DNA of 64,000 nt from Phorcus lineatus (Eukaryota > Mollusca > Gastropoda > Trochida > Trochidae): assembly GCA_921293015.1 (NCBI GenBank), contig OV121094.1:39802054-39866053 (forward strand), written 5' to 3'. A model generated the notes under the pieces. The model searched no databases and was not told where the DNA came from. It was given only the letters and a program-made list of their open reading frames with translations. Positions within the stretch are counted from its first letter, which is position 1. Every line of letters starts with the position of its first letter. The position numbers were made by a program, and so were the translations under genes. Shown here piece by piece: positions 34,644 to 46,100 of this stretch.

Positions 34644-36365
34644 GTTCATCTATTTGTGACAAAATTAATGTTAAATCATTCTTAGACTAACATATAGTCC
34701 CTGACAGACTAAATCATTGTGTGTGTTAATTCACATCAAGGATTTATATAGACGTCCTTGCTTACACAAATCAAAGTTTATCAACAATGTGAACAATCCT
34801 TGACTGTCCATGTTTGTAAAAACAGACATTCAACCAAAATAGATATAGGACCAAATTTATATATTATTTGGCATTTGAGGAAGTTTTATTCCAAGTTACT
34901 TGTAAGTTGAGTTGTTTGGCACAGTTTCGCTGAAACGCACAAAAGACCGTCTGCTTGCAGCCCCATGCACTCTGCAACATATGGGAAGCTATTCAACTTG
35001 CAGGAAACATGCAATGCAATATGCTGACAGGCAATGCACCGTAGCAACCACCATTGTTCTTCACACATTGGTGCCAGATTTTACCGCAGAACCAAAGTAG
35101 GTTGGTTTCTAGTCATGGCTTCAGCTATCTGGCAAAAAAGAACATTATTCTTGAAGGAACAAGGTTTGGGTGCCATGCTAGATTAAGAGTCAGTTTATTT
35201 GCACCTAATGTCCACCCTATTTTCTCTAGTTTACTTATTTAAATCAAATTCTCTGCTTCACGCAATGTTCTCTAGTTCACCAAATGTTATATAGTTTACT
35301 TAGTGTTCTGTAATTCTAGCCAAATTCTCTAGTTCACTCAATGTCCTCAGTCCACTGTTCACTAGTTCCAGCCAATGGCTGCAGGTTTCAATATAATGCA
35401 CAAAATTGATGATATAACAATGCTATGATGTCGGTTGACGTTACTCCTGAAGAAGTCCTTTAACATTGTAATTGAAACTCATTTTATTTTACATAATTGG
35501 TAAGTAGTGATATCCAATGATATATGACTTCACCACTGAATCTGTATCAAACGTATCAAAATAAGTATATCTAGGTAAACATATGCTTATCAGGTGCCAA
35601 ATATTTCTTACATAATCTAATCATGTTGATATCTGAAGACACTTTGATAAGATTTCTTTGTCCTTATTCAACCACTCTAATTTTGTCTCCTGTAAATGAT
35701 AAAATAATCCTCTCATACTTTCATATATTATATATATGAACCATAAGAAAAAGAAACTTTATTTTAACCAGAGATTATGATTTAAGAATATTCTACCATC
35801 AGCCAGTGGGGAAATGAACGTGGAATCTAAAAAAATGAAATTAAGACTTCAACTCCAAGATTTATGCGTAAAATTAAAATTGATTTGGAAGTTATTTCAC
35901 AACTTTTCTGCAGGGTATATTGACAAAATTATTGTGAAAACTTCATTTCAAATTTGGGAAAGTTTATTAAATAATCCTTCTTAAGAATCCTGTCAGAAAA
36001 TCATAAATTCGCATTAGGCTAGTAACTGAGACTTTCATAGTTAGTTTTGAATGAATGACTCCATCTTTTTAAATTCTTCATACAATTTCTTACGATATTT
36101 CACAAACTGCACAAAATGGGGGTGTAATAATTATTTCTGAGATCACTTGTGAAGAAATAAAAAGAGCAAATCATTGTCCAAGTAATTATTTCTTAGGATA
36201 TTAGCAAGTGTGAAAAAGAGTGCGAATCATAGATGAGGTGTCAAGTTTCTCACATAGCGATAGAAGAACCTCCATCAACTCCAATACAGAAATCAGAAGC
36301 GATATTCTTTTGTAACAGGTCAGGCTGACAATGGGATTTCTTTCCAAAAAGATTACTATCAATTA
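34644..36365. other. AT-rich DNA with minor repeats
   Basis: 34870-35100 is a little richer in GC and has overlapping short frames on both strands with no family features. 35240-35370 has loose repeats of 'TTCTCTAGTTCACYCAATGT'. The remainder is plain AT-rich sequence. Confidence 0.45.
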
Positions 36366-36370
36366 TTCAG

Positions 36371-36585
36371 GTGGCTTTTTGTCCTCCCTTCCTAATCAGC
36401 CTGGTGCACTTTGGATGTCGTAATACTGACAGGAGCGACCCCCTGGGTATTCTGCGAGTAAACAATCTATCACCGCGGCCCCCTCGGAACCCCTGGTGCT
36501 TGTCTAGGGAGTAGCGGCATCCATGCATGAAGTTGCACCCTCTAGATACTGCAGTTCCTCTGTTTGTATATAGAGACCATGTCAT
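36371..36585. other. GC-rich island with open frames on both strands
   Basis: About 200 bases, visibly richer in GC than the rest ('CACCGCGGCCCCCTCGGAACC'). Plus: after an ATTATTCAG acceptor, 47 codons run to TAG at 36512-36514 (starts VAFCPPFLISLVHFGC, ends PPRNPWCLSRE). Minus: 72 codons at 36367-36585 with a Cys pair CNFMHGC, a stretch of basic residues and an RGD. The C-N-x3-G-C spacing superficially recalls CCAP-type peptides, but the expected residues before it and the amidation/cleavage signal after it are missing. It could be an exon, a regulatory island or an old element fragment. Confidence 0.3.
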
Positions 36586-37033
36586 AATCTTCAGTACTCA
36601 AAATGAATCTGATGAAATTGAAAATATAAATTTAATTTTTTGAGTTTTTAAACTGGTTCTTGATGTCTTTATCTTAAAGGAATGGTTGGACAATGCTTTT
36701 GGCGGAAATAGTTTTCAAGGGGATATCCTCCAACATAGTCTTGTTCAGTTTGTTTACTGGAATACCATCTTTAGTGATACCTTAGAAAATACTGTTTCAC
36801 TTCTTGCATTGATACTATAAGAAGAACAAAGAGAATGTTGCATAGAATTTGAACTCTTCTATAAATATCTTCTTTTTAAAGGCCCTAGGTGACTTTTATT
36901 TGTTTCTCATTATATGATCTGCCTGGAGTAGCATTTAATCTAAGACTTCCTTTGTCCATGTCCTGTCTGACATCCCTAATATATTCAATATATGGAAAGT
37001 TAAAATTGTATATCATTTATATATATATATATT
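36586..37033. other. AT-rich DNA leading into a TA repeat
   Basis: No feature apart from a short (TA)n run at the right edge. Confidence 0.5.
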
Positions 37034-37352
37034 AAATATCATTAGCTCACCACCAGCTAATATATATATATATATTGATATATATATATACCTATGCATG
37101 AATTAACATAACTATAGTCAGATGACGGTGATAGGTGATATATATATATATATATATATATATAGATTAAATATAACATACTTCACATAGTCGTTTGAAG
37201 AATCATTTTAATAATCATTAAAATGATTCTTCAAACGACTATGTGAAGTATGTTATATTTAATCTATATGTGACCTTGCGTTTGAACCAATTCAACTTTT
37301 CATATATATATATATATATGCTTATTAAGCTGGTGGTGAGCTAATGATATTT
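37034..37352. repeat. nested palindrome, 319 bp
   Basis: Outer arms of 25 bases, containing ATTAGCTCACCACCAGCT, match perfectly at 37034-37058 and 37328-37352. Inside, 37160-37210 and 37219-37269 are perfect 51-base arms around an 8-base spacer, so that part can form a long hairpin. The arms are separated by (TA)n runs. The left half also holds a 31-base segment (37090-37120) copied exactly at 37809-37839. A foldback mobile element, or replication template switching at TA repeats, would explain it. Confidence 0.93.
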
Positions 37353-37746
37353 TAAAGGAATATATTTTCTAAAGCATATTTTGTAAATGGAGCAAAATCA
37401 CCAAAAACATTCACTTGTATCACACTGAGCCTTTAAGTGCTCCTTGTAGTAGCAATTGAACAAGTTGTATTGTAGATTTTATCTATTTAACATGCATATA
37501 ACTAATGCTGCCATCTTGAAATCTTCATCATGTATCGGTTTGTCATACAAATGGTTAAAAATGAATGAACTATATGGATCTTATGACAACTTTTCATAAT
37601 ATTTTTATTTCTTCTGTCATTCTTGAAAATCTTTTTATCCTCAACATTGCCCTTATGTAGAGGTTTTGTATTTTCTTGATGCATTATCATATCACCTTTT
37701 TATTGTAATTTTGATTATCTTAATTACCTATGAATCTCTCCCCTAT

Positions 37747-37998
37747 TACATAGCTTCTTCTCTTGCTTCTCGTGTCCATCATGTCATTATTCTATACCAC
37801 ATAATGTAACCTATGCATGAATTAACATAACTATAGTCAATATGAATTAAATGTCTGATGTGTTACTCTTGGAAAAATCAGAAATTTCAAGCACTATTCT
37901 ACTTCTATTTCCATTGGGCTTCTAATTCCCTGGGTTTAAGTCCTATTTTACCAAGATTTCTGAAATAAAAAGTTGATTTAAAAAATACACAGCTTCTT
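37747..37998 (+). mobile_element. SINE-like or mRNA-derived retroposon, older copy
   Basis: The part from about 37873 to 37985 aligns with the insertion at 38634-38760: both have 'CCCTGGGT...AGTCCTA', 'TTTCTGRAATAAAAAGTTGATT' and an A-rich end. TACATAGCTTCTT (37747-37759) and TACACAGCTTCTT (37986-37998) differ by one base and may be a decayed target-site duplication. AATAAA about 12 bases before the A tail is arranged like an mRNA 3' end. Confidence 0.5.
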
Positions 37999-38633
37999 GA
38001 CTGTACTTGAGTGTTAGAATATCTGAATAGATTTCATAGCTGTTAACCCCTTCCCTAAAGGCCTGATATCAGGCTCTTGTATTTGTGTCTGGTTTCTTAG
38101 GGGTTAAAGGTTGCAGTTGTTGCTTTGTTGATTACACTCAGCAAGGAAAGATCAATGCTTGTTTGTCTCTTGAAAAAGTTTGAAAAATTTAAACCCAAAA
38201 TGTGTCATTACTTCAAAAACGCAAACAAAAATAATACCTGAGCAGGTGACTCTTGGTTTATAATGTGAATGATATTTCTTTAACCCTTAACCTGTTGGTC
38301 AGAAATTATGTGTAAGCCCAGCATTTGTCAAAGGTTCATCTGAATCTCTCACTTGGTTCTGATTGTGGCCACTTAACATGTTTTGGGAAGTCTTCCGATA
38401 TATACATACATTGACCAGATGTGTCGTATGATGACATATGATAATTTGGAAATACGTATTTGCTAATAAACCATATTTCATGATTATTTTTCTTTCAAAT
38501 AGCCATGTCCCTTTTAAATGCATAGTTTTGCATGTTTGCATGATTAATCAAAACAGATCTGGAAGAATTATGATTATATTTCATAGAGTATTTCTTCAGC
38601 ATCAAAAGTTTATATATTAGATTATGGTGACAG

Positions 38634-38760
38634 GCAAAAAAAACCAACAGAATTCTTGAACTCTCCATTATGTTAATTGTCATTTGGACTTCTACTACCC
38701 TGGGTAGCAGTCCTAACTGTAACAGGGTTTCTGGAATAAAAAGTTGATTATAAAAAAAAA
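38634..38760 (+). mobile_element. retroposon insertion with perfect 15-bp target-site duplication
   Basis: AGATTATGGTGACAG occurs at 38619-38633 and again at 38761-38775, exactly bracketing 127 bases that end in TAAAAAAAAA. This is the hallmark of L1-type (LINE) reverse transcription. The body contains 'CTACCCTGGGTAGCAG' and 'GGAATAAAAAGTTGATTA', shared with the older copy 0.8 kb upstream. No pol III A and B boxes are obvious, so it may derive from an mRNA 3' end or from the 3' part of a SINE or LINE. Confidence 0.8.
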
Positions 38761-38775
38761 AGATTATGGTGACAG

Positions 38776-39290
38776 TGTTTAATGAACTAAGATATTATTT
38801 TAATATTGTCATATTCATTTAGATTCAAAACAGAGAGTTCTATTTCACTTGATTATGGTTCTGGTTATCAGACAATTCATGCTCCATCTAGGTGCATCTT
38901 GTTGTTTGCTCTTTAAAAGATTGTGTCGTATTCATTCAGTAATAACAAAAACAAAGAAAATTATGTTTCACATTTATCAGACAACTCATACTCCCACTAG
39001 GCAAATGATATGAACCCTTTAGGTGTTGATCATGTAATAGTTGATGAGAACCTATTTTTTATTTCCTTTCTAATCAAGTCTTGTATACATATTATAAATG
39101 TGAAGTATTATATACAATGTAGAAATAAAATGTCATACATGTTATTGCGTAAAACTGACATTAAGAATATCTAATAATTTCCTCTATTTATAATATTCTT
39201 TACCTCAAAGCATTTAGTAAACTTGCATTTGATATTTAGCATGATAGCTCAAGTAATACATATCAACTTTTACAACATTATATCCCATCT
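38776..39290. other. AT-rich DNA, nothing recognised
   Basis: No repeat or exon signal of note. Confidence 0.5.
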
Positions 39291-40050
39291 ATTCATTCAT
39301 TTCTTAAACATATCTATAGTTCATGTAGATTGTTTATTCTTTACAACCATTCTTTCATTCCATTCTTTTTTAGCTCTATATTTTTCTATGTATCCGTTAT
39401 ATCTGTTCAACTGTCAATTGTTTTTCAATTCTTCAATCTATTCGTTTATCAATCCTATATTCATCCTTTTATTGATTCATCAGTCCATCAATACATCTAC
39501 CCATCCGTCCTAATCATCTATTCTTCCATGCACGTATGCATTCATTATTCCTTGATCTATGCATTATATTCTATCAATTTTGTCACTCATTATGCATTCA
39601 TTCATTCATTCATTCATTCATTCATTCATTCATTCATCAATCCTTCCATTTTTTCAGTTTATATATTCTTATGTTCTTATATTTGTGCTTTCTTTATCCA
39701 TCCAAAAATTCATCCATCCATCCACCAACCCACCCATCCATTTATCATTCCATCATATCATGCCTTCAACTAATATAACATTCATTCATTAATCGTTCCC
39801 AAATCTTTCATCAAATTCATCAATTTATTTATTCTTTTATTCACCTGTCTAGTCATCCATTCTTTCATCCATTCAATTATCCATCCATTTATCCATCAAC
39901 CTAATTACACATCCATCCATCATTCCATCTCTATCTTATCATATCTTCAACTAATCCGACACTCAATAATCATTCCATCAATCTTCACTTCTATCATCCA
40001 TCCATCCATCCATCCATCCATCCATCCACTCATCTCTCTTTTCATTGGTT
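39291..40050. repeat. ATTC / CATC tetranucleotide repeat region
   Basis: Pure (ATTC)n at about 39595-39636, CATC runs at about 39710-39740 and 39994-40027, and imperfect TTCATTC/CATCCATC between them. The overlapping Phe/His/Ile/Ser-rich plus frames here (39223-39792) are translations of the repeat. Confidence 0.93.
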
Positions 40051-40315
40051 AATTCCATCATCCAACAACTCACTTATATGTCGACCATCCATGAGGTGAT
40101 ATACCATTGAGTTTACTTCATCTCTTTAATTTCATTCAATTTAAAGTTTAATTCATTACATTTTTATCTTTCGTGTTTGTGTACCGTTATCGACTATATA
40201 AGCATCAATTCCAATGTCTATCCTCATGCATTGCTGCTGGAATTGATAAAGGAAATTATTTATGTTTATAGTGTTGAGACTATCTAATAATGATAAATTT
40301 TTTTTTAAATTTTAG

Positions 40316-40345
40316 ATTTGGGTTCCCTACCCTGGCCGAGGAAAG
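40316..40345 (+). CDS. candidate 30-nt exon, GC-rich
   Basis: TTTTTTTTTAAATTTTAG|ATTTGGGTTCCC...GAGGAAAG|GTAATG. The segment is clearly richer in GC than the flanks. All three frames are open: IWVPYPGRGK in phase 0, FGFPTLAEE or LGSLPWPRK in the others. Only the two other frames continue without a stop into the exon at 40832. It may also be part of a 5' leader. No family is recognised. Confidence 0.35.
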
Positions 40346-40831
40346 GTAATGACTGCAAATACTTCACTTGATAATAAAATTGTAACCATTTTCCAGGACT
40401 TGATTAAGATATTGGTTTTTAACTTTTTCGTTATCATTAAAACTTAATGAAAGATTAATCACAGATGATTTGAAGCAATATATCTTGTATATATCTTGTG
40501 GATTATCATGAAACGTTGATGTGGTAAGGCCCTACAGAATGTAACAAAATGAAGCATATTCTATAATTTGGAGAGACTATTTATAACATTAGAATCTTCA
40601 GGTTATTATCATGATAAGTGTTATTATTATTATCAATAAATGCCAGTATGTATCATTATGTATATTTAATTATTATCATGAAATACAGTATATATCTTAG
40701 GTTATTAGCAAAATGTTTTATCATGAAATGCTTAATTAGTTTCTTACTTCAGAATATAGATGTTTGAACATTTTATAATATATTAAGATTTATATGTTCA
40801 TTACAATGATAACAAAATGTAAATTTTACAG

Positions 40832-40873
40832 ATATTTTGAGGGATGGCGGCAGACAAATCACAAACAGCCAAG
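40832..40873 (+). CDS. candidate 42-nt exon, possible start codon exon
   Basis: AAATTTTACAG precedes and AAG|GTAGGAT follows. The ATG at 40844 lies in a good start context (GGGATGG) with an in-frame TGA two codons upstream, and gives MAADKSQTAK ending in phase 0. This favours a coding start after a non-coding leader exon, for example the one at 40316. If read through from 40316 instead, the frames give RYFEGWRQTNHKQP or DILRDGGRQITNSQ. The small intron between (486 bp) and matching signals make this pair the most exon-like in the window. Confidence 0.38.
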
Positions 40874-41083
40874 GTAGGATACCTTTTGATTGATGTTGCT
40901 AATAAGTACTGACATTTTTGGACATAAACTTTGGACATAAACTTCGACTATGTCATATAGTTTAGATCGAGTTTCCTCAGTTCATTTATCATTTAAGAAT
41001 GGTTTTCTCTGTAATAGCTACACTGCATGCCGCCTTCAGGAAGAGCTTAATTATCTATCATGGTCTATTTGATTACTAGACAC

Positions 41084-41085
41084 TT

Positions 41086-41128
<43 letters not shown>
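41084..41128. repeat. (GAT)n microsatellite
   Basis: A clean run of about 14 GAT/ATG triplets followed by GAAGAAGAA. No long frame uses it. Confidence 0.95.
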
Positions 41129-41129
<1 letters not shown>

Positions 41130-41207
41130 GAAGAAAATTATTATTTAGCAGCAACTATCTTGTGTTTATACACTGCATTCTTCCTCTAGGAGAAGGTTCA
41201 TGCTGCT

Positions 41208-41369
41208 TGACCATTCATATAATAACATGCCATGTTTTATTTCACTAAACATTCAGTAGTAATGTGTTGTGAAGATGACCATGATGATTGACCATTCATA
41301 TGATAACATGCCATGTTTTATTTCACTAAACATTCAGTAGTAATGTGTTGTGAAGATGACCATGATCAT
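41208..41369. repeat. 81-bp tandem duplication
   Basis: 'TGACCATTCATATRATAACA' begins at 41208 and 41289, and the two copies are almost identical through 'GTGAAGATGACCATGAT'. This is a recent local duplication. Confidence 0.93.
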
Positions 41370-42840
41370 GACCATGACCATGATGATTATGTTGATGATG
41401 ATGAAAGTAATCCTTCAGCCCTATAATTCTTTTGACTTCATACCCAATATGTTACCTCTAAGAGCAGGATTTTGTAGTTTATAATATGGAAAAAAGTACA
41501 TGTACACCCTATTTGTTTTCACTAATGCTCAGCGGGAAAGATATAGTAAAGATGATAATAGTTCAGCACCCAATTTTCTTCATTTATATATGTATAAAAA
41601 TCATTTAGAAACAGGATGATATGGTTATAACTATACCTGCTTATAAACTGCTTCTTAAAGAATGTTGCAGACAAAAATGATTTTATCCAAAAAAATGAAC
41701 AAAAAGAAAGTGTCTCTTTTTTTTATCCTAAAATATGACACAAATTCATTAGGTGTTTTTTAATACTTATATCACAGATTGTAATATATTTTTAGAATAT
41801 GAAAGATCAAAATTTTGTCATGCAAATATGCACTCATATGTAATTTTTAATGTGTAATTTACATTATTAAGACTTGAAAAATTACTCAGTTATTTTTCCT
41901 CAAATAAAAAATTATTAGCTATATATGTGTTATACAACAAAGCTAATAACTTTTTTCTAGAGTGATCACTGTCACGTTTCATAGGTCAATTGGATATTTC
42001 GGTCGTTCTCCTGTGTGTTTATTTAATCTCTTGTCATGTTAAAGTAATAAGTCTACTTAAAAGAAAGATTAAATAGTAATTATACTAATTAACTGCTCTT
42101 CTCTGGTCTTGTTGAAGGTTGATGCCATATTGCATATCACATTTTTAATATCAAAATAGTCAATCGTGATTAACTTGAGTTTTAATTATAACAGGGAAGA
42201 ATAACTATTAGATGCTTTTTTGTTGAAGATTTTGTCATAGGAAATGATTATTTATCTATTTTTGAAAAAAATATGATCAAAGCTGTATCAGACTCATTGT
42301 CCATGTACACCCCTTCTACTCTAAATTGTCACATTTTAGTGACAGAAGTAAACATATAGTCTGAAACATTTTGGGGTTGTGATAAGGACATATTTACTGA
42401 GAAAAACCACTTTGGTTAAGGCGTAACAGCTGAGAGTTAAAAACAGTTACTTTAACATAGCAATATATATTAAATGCATATTTCCCAATGCCATGACTTT
42501 TAATTGCAATTAAATTACGCAGATTTTTATATACAAGGATTGCATTAATGGCTAGCTAGTTATAATTTAGACTCAAGGTTTAACAAAGCAACAATGTCAA
42601 TTAAATTATGCAAATTATCATCTACAGGCACAACATTAATTGCTGGCAAGTATAAGACGCAAGGTTTAACAAAGCATCGATGTCACAAGTTTTGAATTCG
42701 AAATACGCAGGTGACACAACAAGTGTAACTCAATCTTTACATATTTTCATGCAGTGACTGCCTTCCTTGAAATTAGGATCTTAAGTCCGTTTTGTTATAC
42801 AACCTTTTTACAGCTGCATTTCTACTTGGCTATGTATTCA
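41370..42840. other. AT-rich DNA, nothing recognised
   Basis: No array or exon seen. A few acceptor-like sites (for example GTCTTGTTGAAG at about 42118) are not followed by clear exons. Confidence 0.5.
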
Positions 42841-43185
42841 TGGGCATCCAAGGAGAACGTTCTCGGTACTTCAATACCATACAGAATTATTAGGTCATTG
42901 CGACACGGGTCAGGATAACTCTGTCAAATTAGATATTCAAAGTGTCCCTTGTATCTGGCCGATTAACGAAGATTTGACATTTCATCCCAAGCTACCATTA
43001 AACATGTTTAGTTGTGTATTTGTTTCACTTGGACCATCTTTACGACCTGATTGGATGCTTGCATGGTGTAAAACGTCAGGGTTCAAAATACAATACTCCG
43101 GCCGCTCTTTACAGTCTCTGGTGAGATCGAAAGTTCACATTTTGAATAAAAAGTTATTGATAGTTCCTATGGGTAGCTAGTTGGA
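42841..43185 (+). promoter_or_regulatory. GC-richer unique block with GAGAACGTTCTC palindrome
   Basis: A perfect 12-base palindrome, GAGAACGTTCTC, lies at 42853-42864; its AGAAC/GTTCT halves look like a heat-shock-type or steroid-receptor-type dimer site. CpG-bearing sequence follows. A plus frame at 42974-43180 includes 'GPSLRPDWMLAWCKTSG' and crosses a donor-like CTCTG|GTGAGA at 43123. No family is recognised, so it may be a regulatory block or an alternative first exon. Confidence 0.28.
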
Positions 43186-46100
43186 AATTCAGAATAAACT
43201 GCACAAGGAAAGTTCTGTTGGTATGCAAAGTGTTGAAAGTATTTTTGATTTTCCCTTTCTGGGATGTTTGGAGATGCCTGGGAATAATATTTGAAAAATC
43301 CTCAGGTTAAGGGTCAAGTTAGTTTAAATCAAGTTAACTCATGACAGGCTACTTTGGGGATATTCAAGCTGTACTTTTGTTCCTGGAATAATAGTTTAGT
43401 ATTATCAGTAATGATTTTCAGGAATTCATGTACAATTCCTTTTACATTTTTTCATATTTAATAAAAATGGGACACATCAGTCATCTTTAATCAATTTACA
43501 GTCACAATGTGTTAAAAAGTGGAATGATTTGCTCCAGCTCAAAGGGCGGTTTTCTTGTAGTATTCTTACATTAAGGGTTAACTTTTGATTGATAACTTCT
43601 GGCAAAAATCATGTCAACCAACCATTTCAAAATCTGGTACGATATGAATACTTTGGGCTGTTCTTGAAATATTGTAGTACCAAAAAAATTCAATTTTGAC
43701 AAAATTTCCTCTGGATAAATGAGAAGTTAATTTTTAATTCAAAGCATACAATTATCTTGCATCAAATATCAGTAATGGGAAAAAGACAGTGTGAGTAAAA
43801 TCGGGAAAACCGCATCAGAATGAGGCCATTTTGGTTGATGCTGTAGTTTCTGTTCATGACATGATTTATACATCTCATAATGTGAAGTTCTGATAGATCT
43901 ACTGCTCATGTACAAAGAAGATAAGATTTAGCTGTATACCTTTCTCCTCTCTAAATAGGGAGCAGTGTGACTTTGTAACCGCCTGCATGTCCTACTTACA
44001 GGTAGAGTTATATATCTCACGGGGCATGTGGCCGATTTCGAGCATATTCGCTCGTAAATCTCTTTCTTGTGCATAAATGAAGACTACGTATACAGGCTTA
44101 GAAACACATAGCATTTGAATTTGGTTATGCGACAAATATGTCTCTTCAGAAGTCCATTCACCGGAGACAATTCAAAAATACTTTTCCAAAATGGCTGCTG
44201 CTTTTTAGTCATGAATGCATCCAGTCAAATGACAAACATGTAGTGACATTTTGATATGTTCATACGACAGATAAATGAGTGTTTCAAAAACATTTTGATA
44301 ACTTGCTGTCTCCATTAGCATGTGATTCAAAATATGATTTTTAAAGAAATCACTACTTCTCTTTATTCAGGAAGAACACTACAGAAATAGGACACTGAAT
44401 AGTAACTGTTATGTAAAGGACATCTAAATGTGAATATGTGTCTTAGAAGATATCCTAAACATTTGTACATCGAGTATTTTTTATATTTACATCAAATTGT
44501 TAAAAAATCCACTACAATGCTTTTAAAAATAGTTCCTGGAACCTCTTTGTGTGCCACAAGGAAGATCCTGCTTAGAACGCATATGGTATACACATTTGAA
44601 AGTAACTACATGACTGTCATTGCGAAACTTGTATAAATATCTCATCTAAACAATTTGGACTTATGGTTCGCGATAAAATTGAACAAAATCTTCAAGACTT
44701 ATTTCTAATACATTCCTTTATGCTAATTTGATACTTGATTCTCTCTGATAGATTATGTCTCCATTTAAAACAAATCTGTTGACCTTTCGTTTTTTCTTGT
44801 CAAAATGACAGATATTTAATCTATGAAGACTCCAGGTTTACCAACACAATTAATGTGAATATAGCACATACTATATCATATCCATAGCGAATGTCCAAGT
44901 CCCCAATGTCAACAGATATTTCATAATGTGTGTGATTTTTTTCAAAATGGCTGCCATGACAGAGGAACTTAAGTGTAGGCAAAATATGATGGGATACTGT
45001 GAATGACTTATAACTATTATTCTATTTAAACTATCTATTTGAACCAGTGACAAAACCAAGCCGAGGGATCAAACATACCCTCCCAAAAAAACCTCTTTAC
45101 TATTTATAAAATTTTATACAGATAAATTACGCATTATGGGGTGAATCAACGGGGAGTGATTCCCTCCCCCCTCTTCAACCAACCCCGTTCCCTTTCGAAA
45201 ATTCATAGATTTACTACTGTAAAACCTTTTACGGTAGATATTATTCTGATGAACATTACTAACGTTACTGTGCAAACCTTAATATCCTTCCTTTTGCTTC
45301 CTGAAATTACCCAAATCTAACTGTCTCTTCAAACTGGTAGGTTGAAGAGTACTGAAAGGTCTTAAACTTTTTGTAATAAAGAACTGGTTTAAATGTCATG
45401 AATGATTGAAATCTTTGGCAACTGCCATAATTGCAGCTTACATAAAAAATATTTTAAACTTTTATAAAGGTAAGAGAATAAAATTCAGAAGGACAGAATA
45501 AAAATTAGACACAAATGAGCAGGAGGTGAATCGGTTTTGTTTTCATCGCTAAAGCTTGAGAATAATTTACCTTAATTTTGGCCATTTTGATAAATTGCAT
45601 TTTCAGTTCTGATAATGAAAACAAGCAGTTCACACTTAAGATGAATTCAACTTGTGGACACCAATACATTAGGGCCTTCAATACAATTCCAGGTCCCCAT
45701 GTTTTTACTAATGTTATTTTAACCTGAAATCCATTTGAAAAGACAGATGGTATAAATAGAATTGACAAAAATATTTTTCAGGATGGTGTTGGCATGAGTC
45801 ATTGTTTTTCATTTTGAAATGCTCATCTAAAACAGCTCTCTTGGTCAAATTTTACCAAACGATCAATTTGTTGAAATTCTTCTTGCCGATGGGGTGTTTA
45901 AAAATTGTAGGCGTAATTTTATAAACTGTGATGAAATTGGTGATCAATTTTCATTGTCAAATTGTCGAGGAAATTGATCCCCTGAGTACAATGAAAGATC
46001 GTCTATTGGAAAGAAATTGAGAGATTTTGTTAAAAAAAACTTCTAGAATTTTCATCACATAAATGAATGATATAGATGTTTTTTGTTAAATGCCAGAATA

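Noticed and set aside
36440..36545. CCAP-like neuropeptide CNFMHGC on the minus strand
   Set aside because: Only the C-N-x3-G-C spacing fits. The preceding aromatic residue, the glycine amide donor and the dibasic site right after the second Cys are absent, as is a signal peptide.
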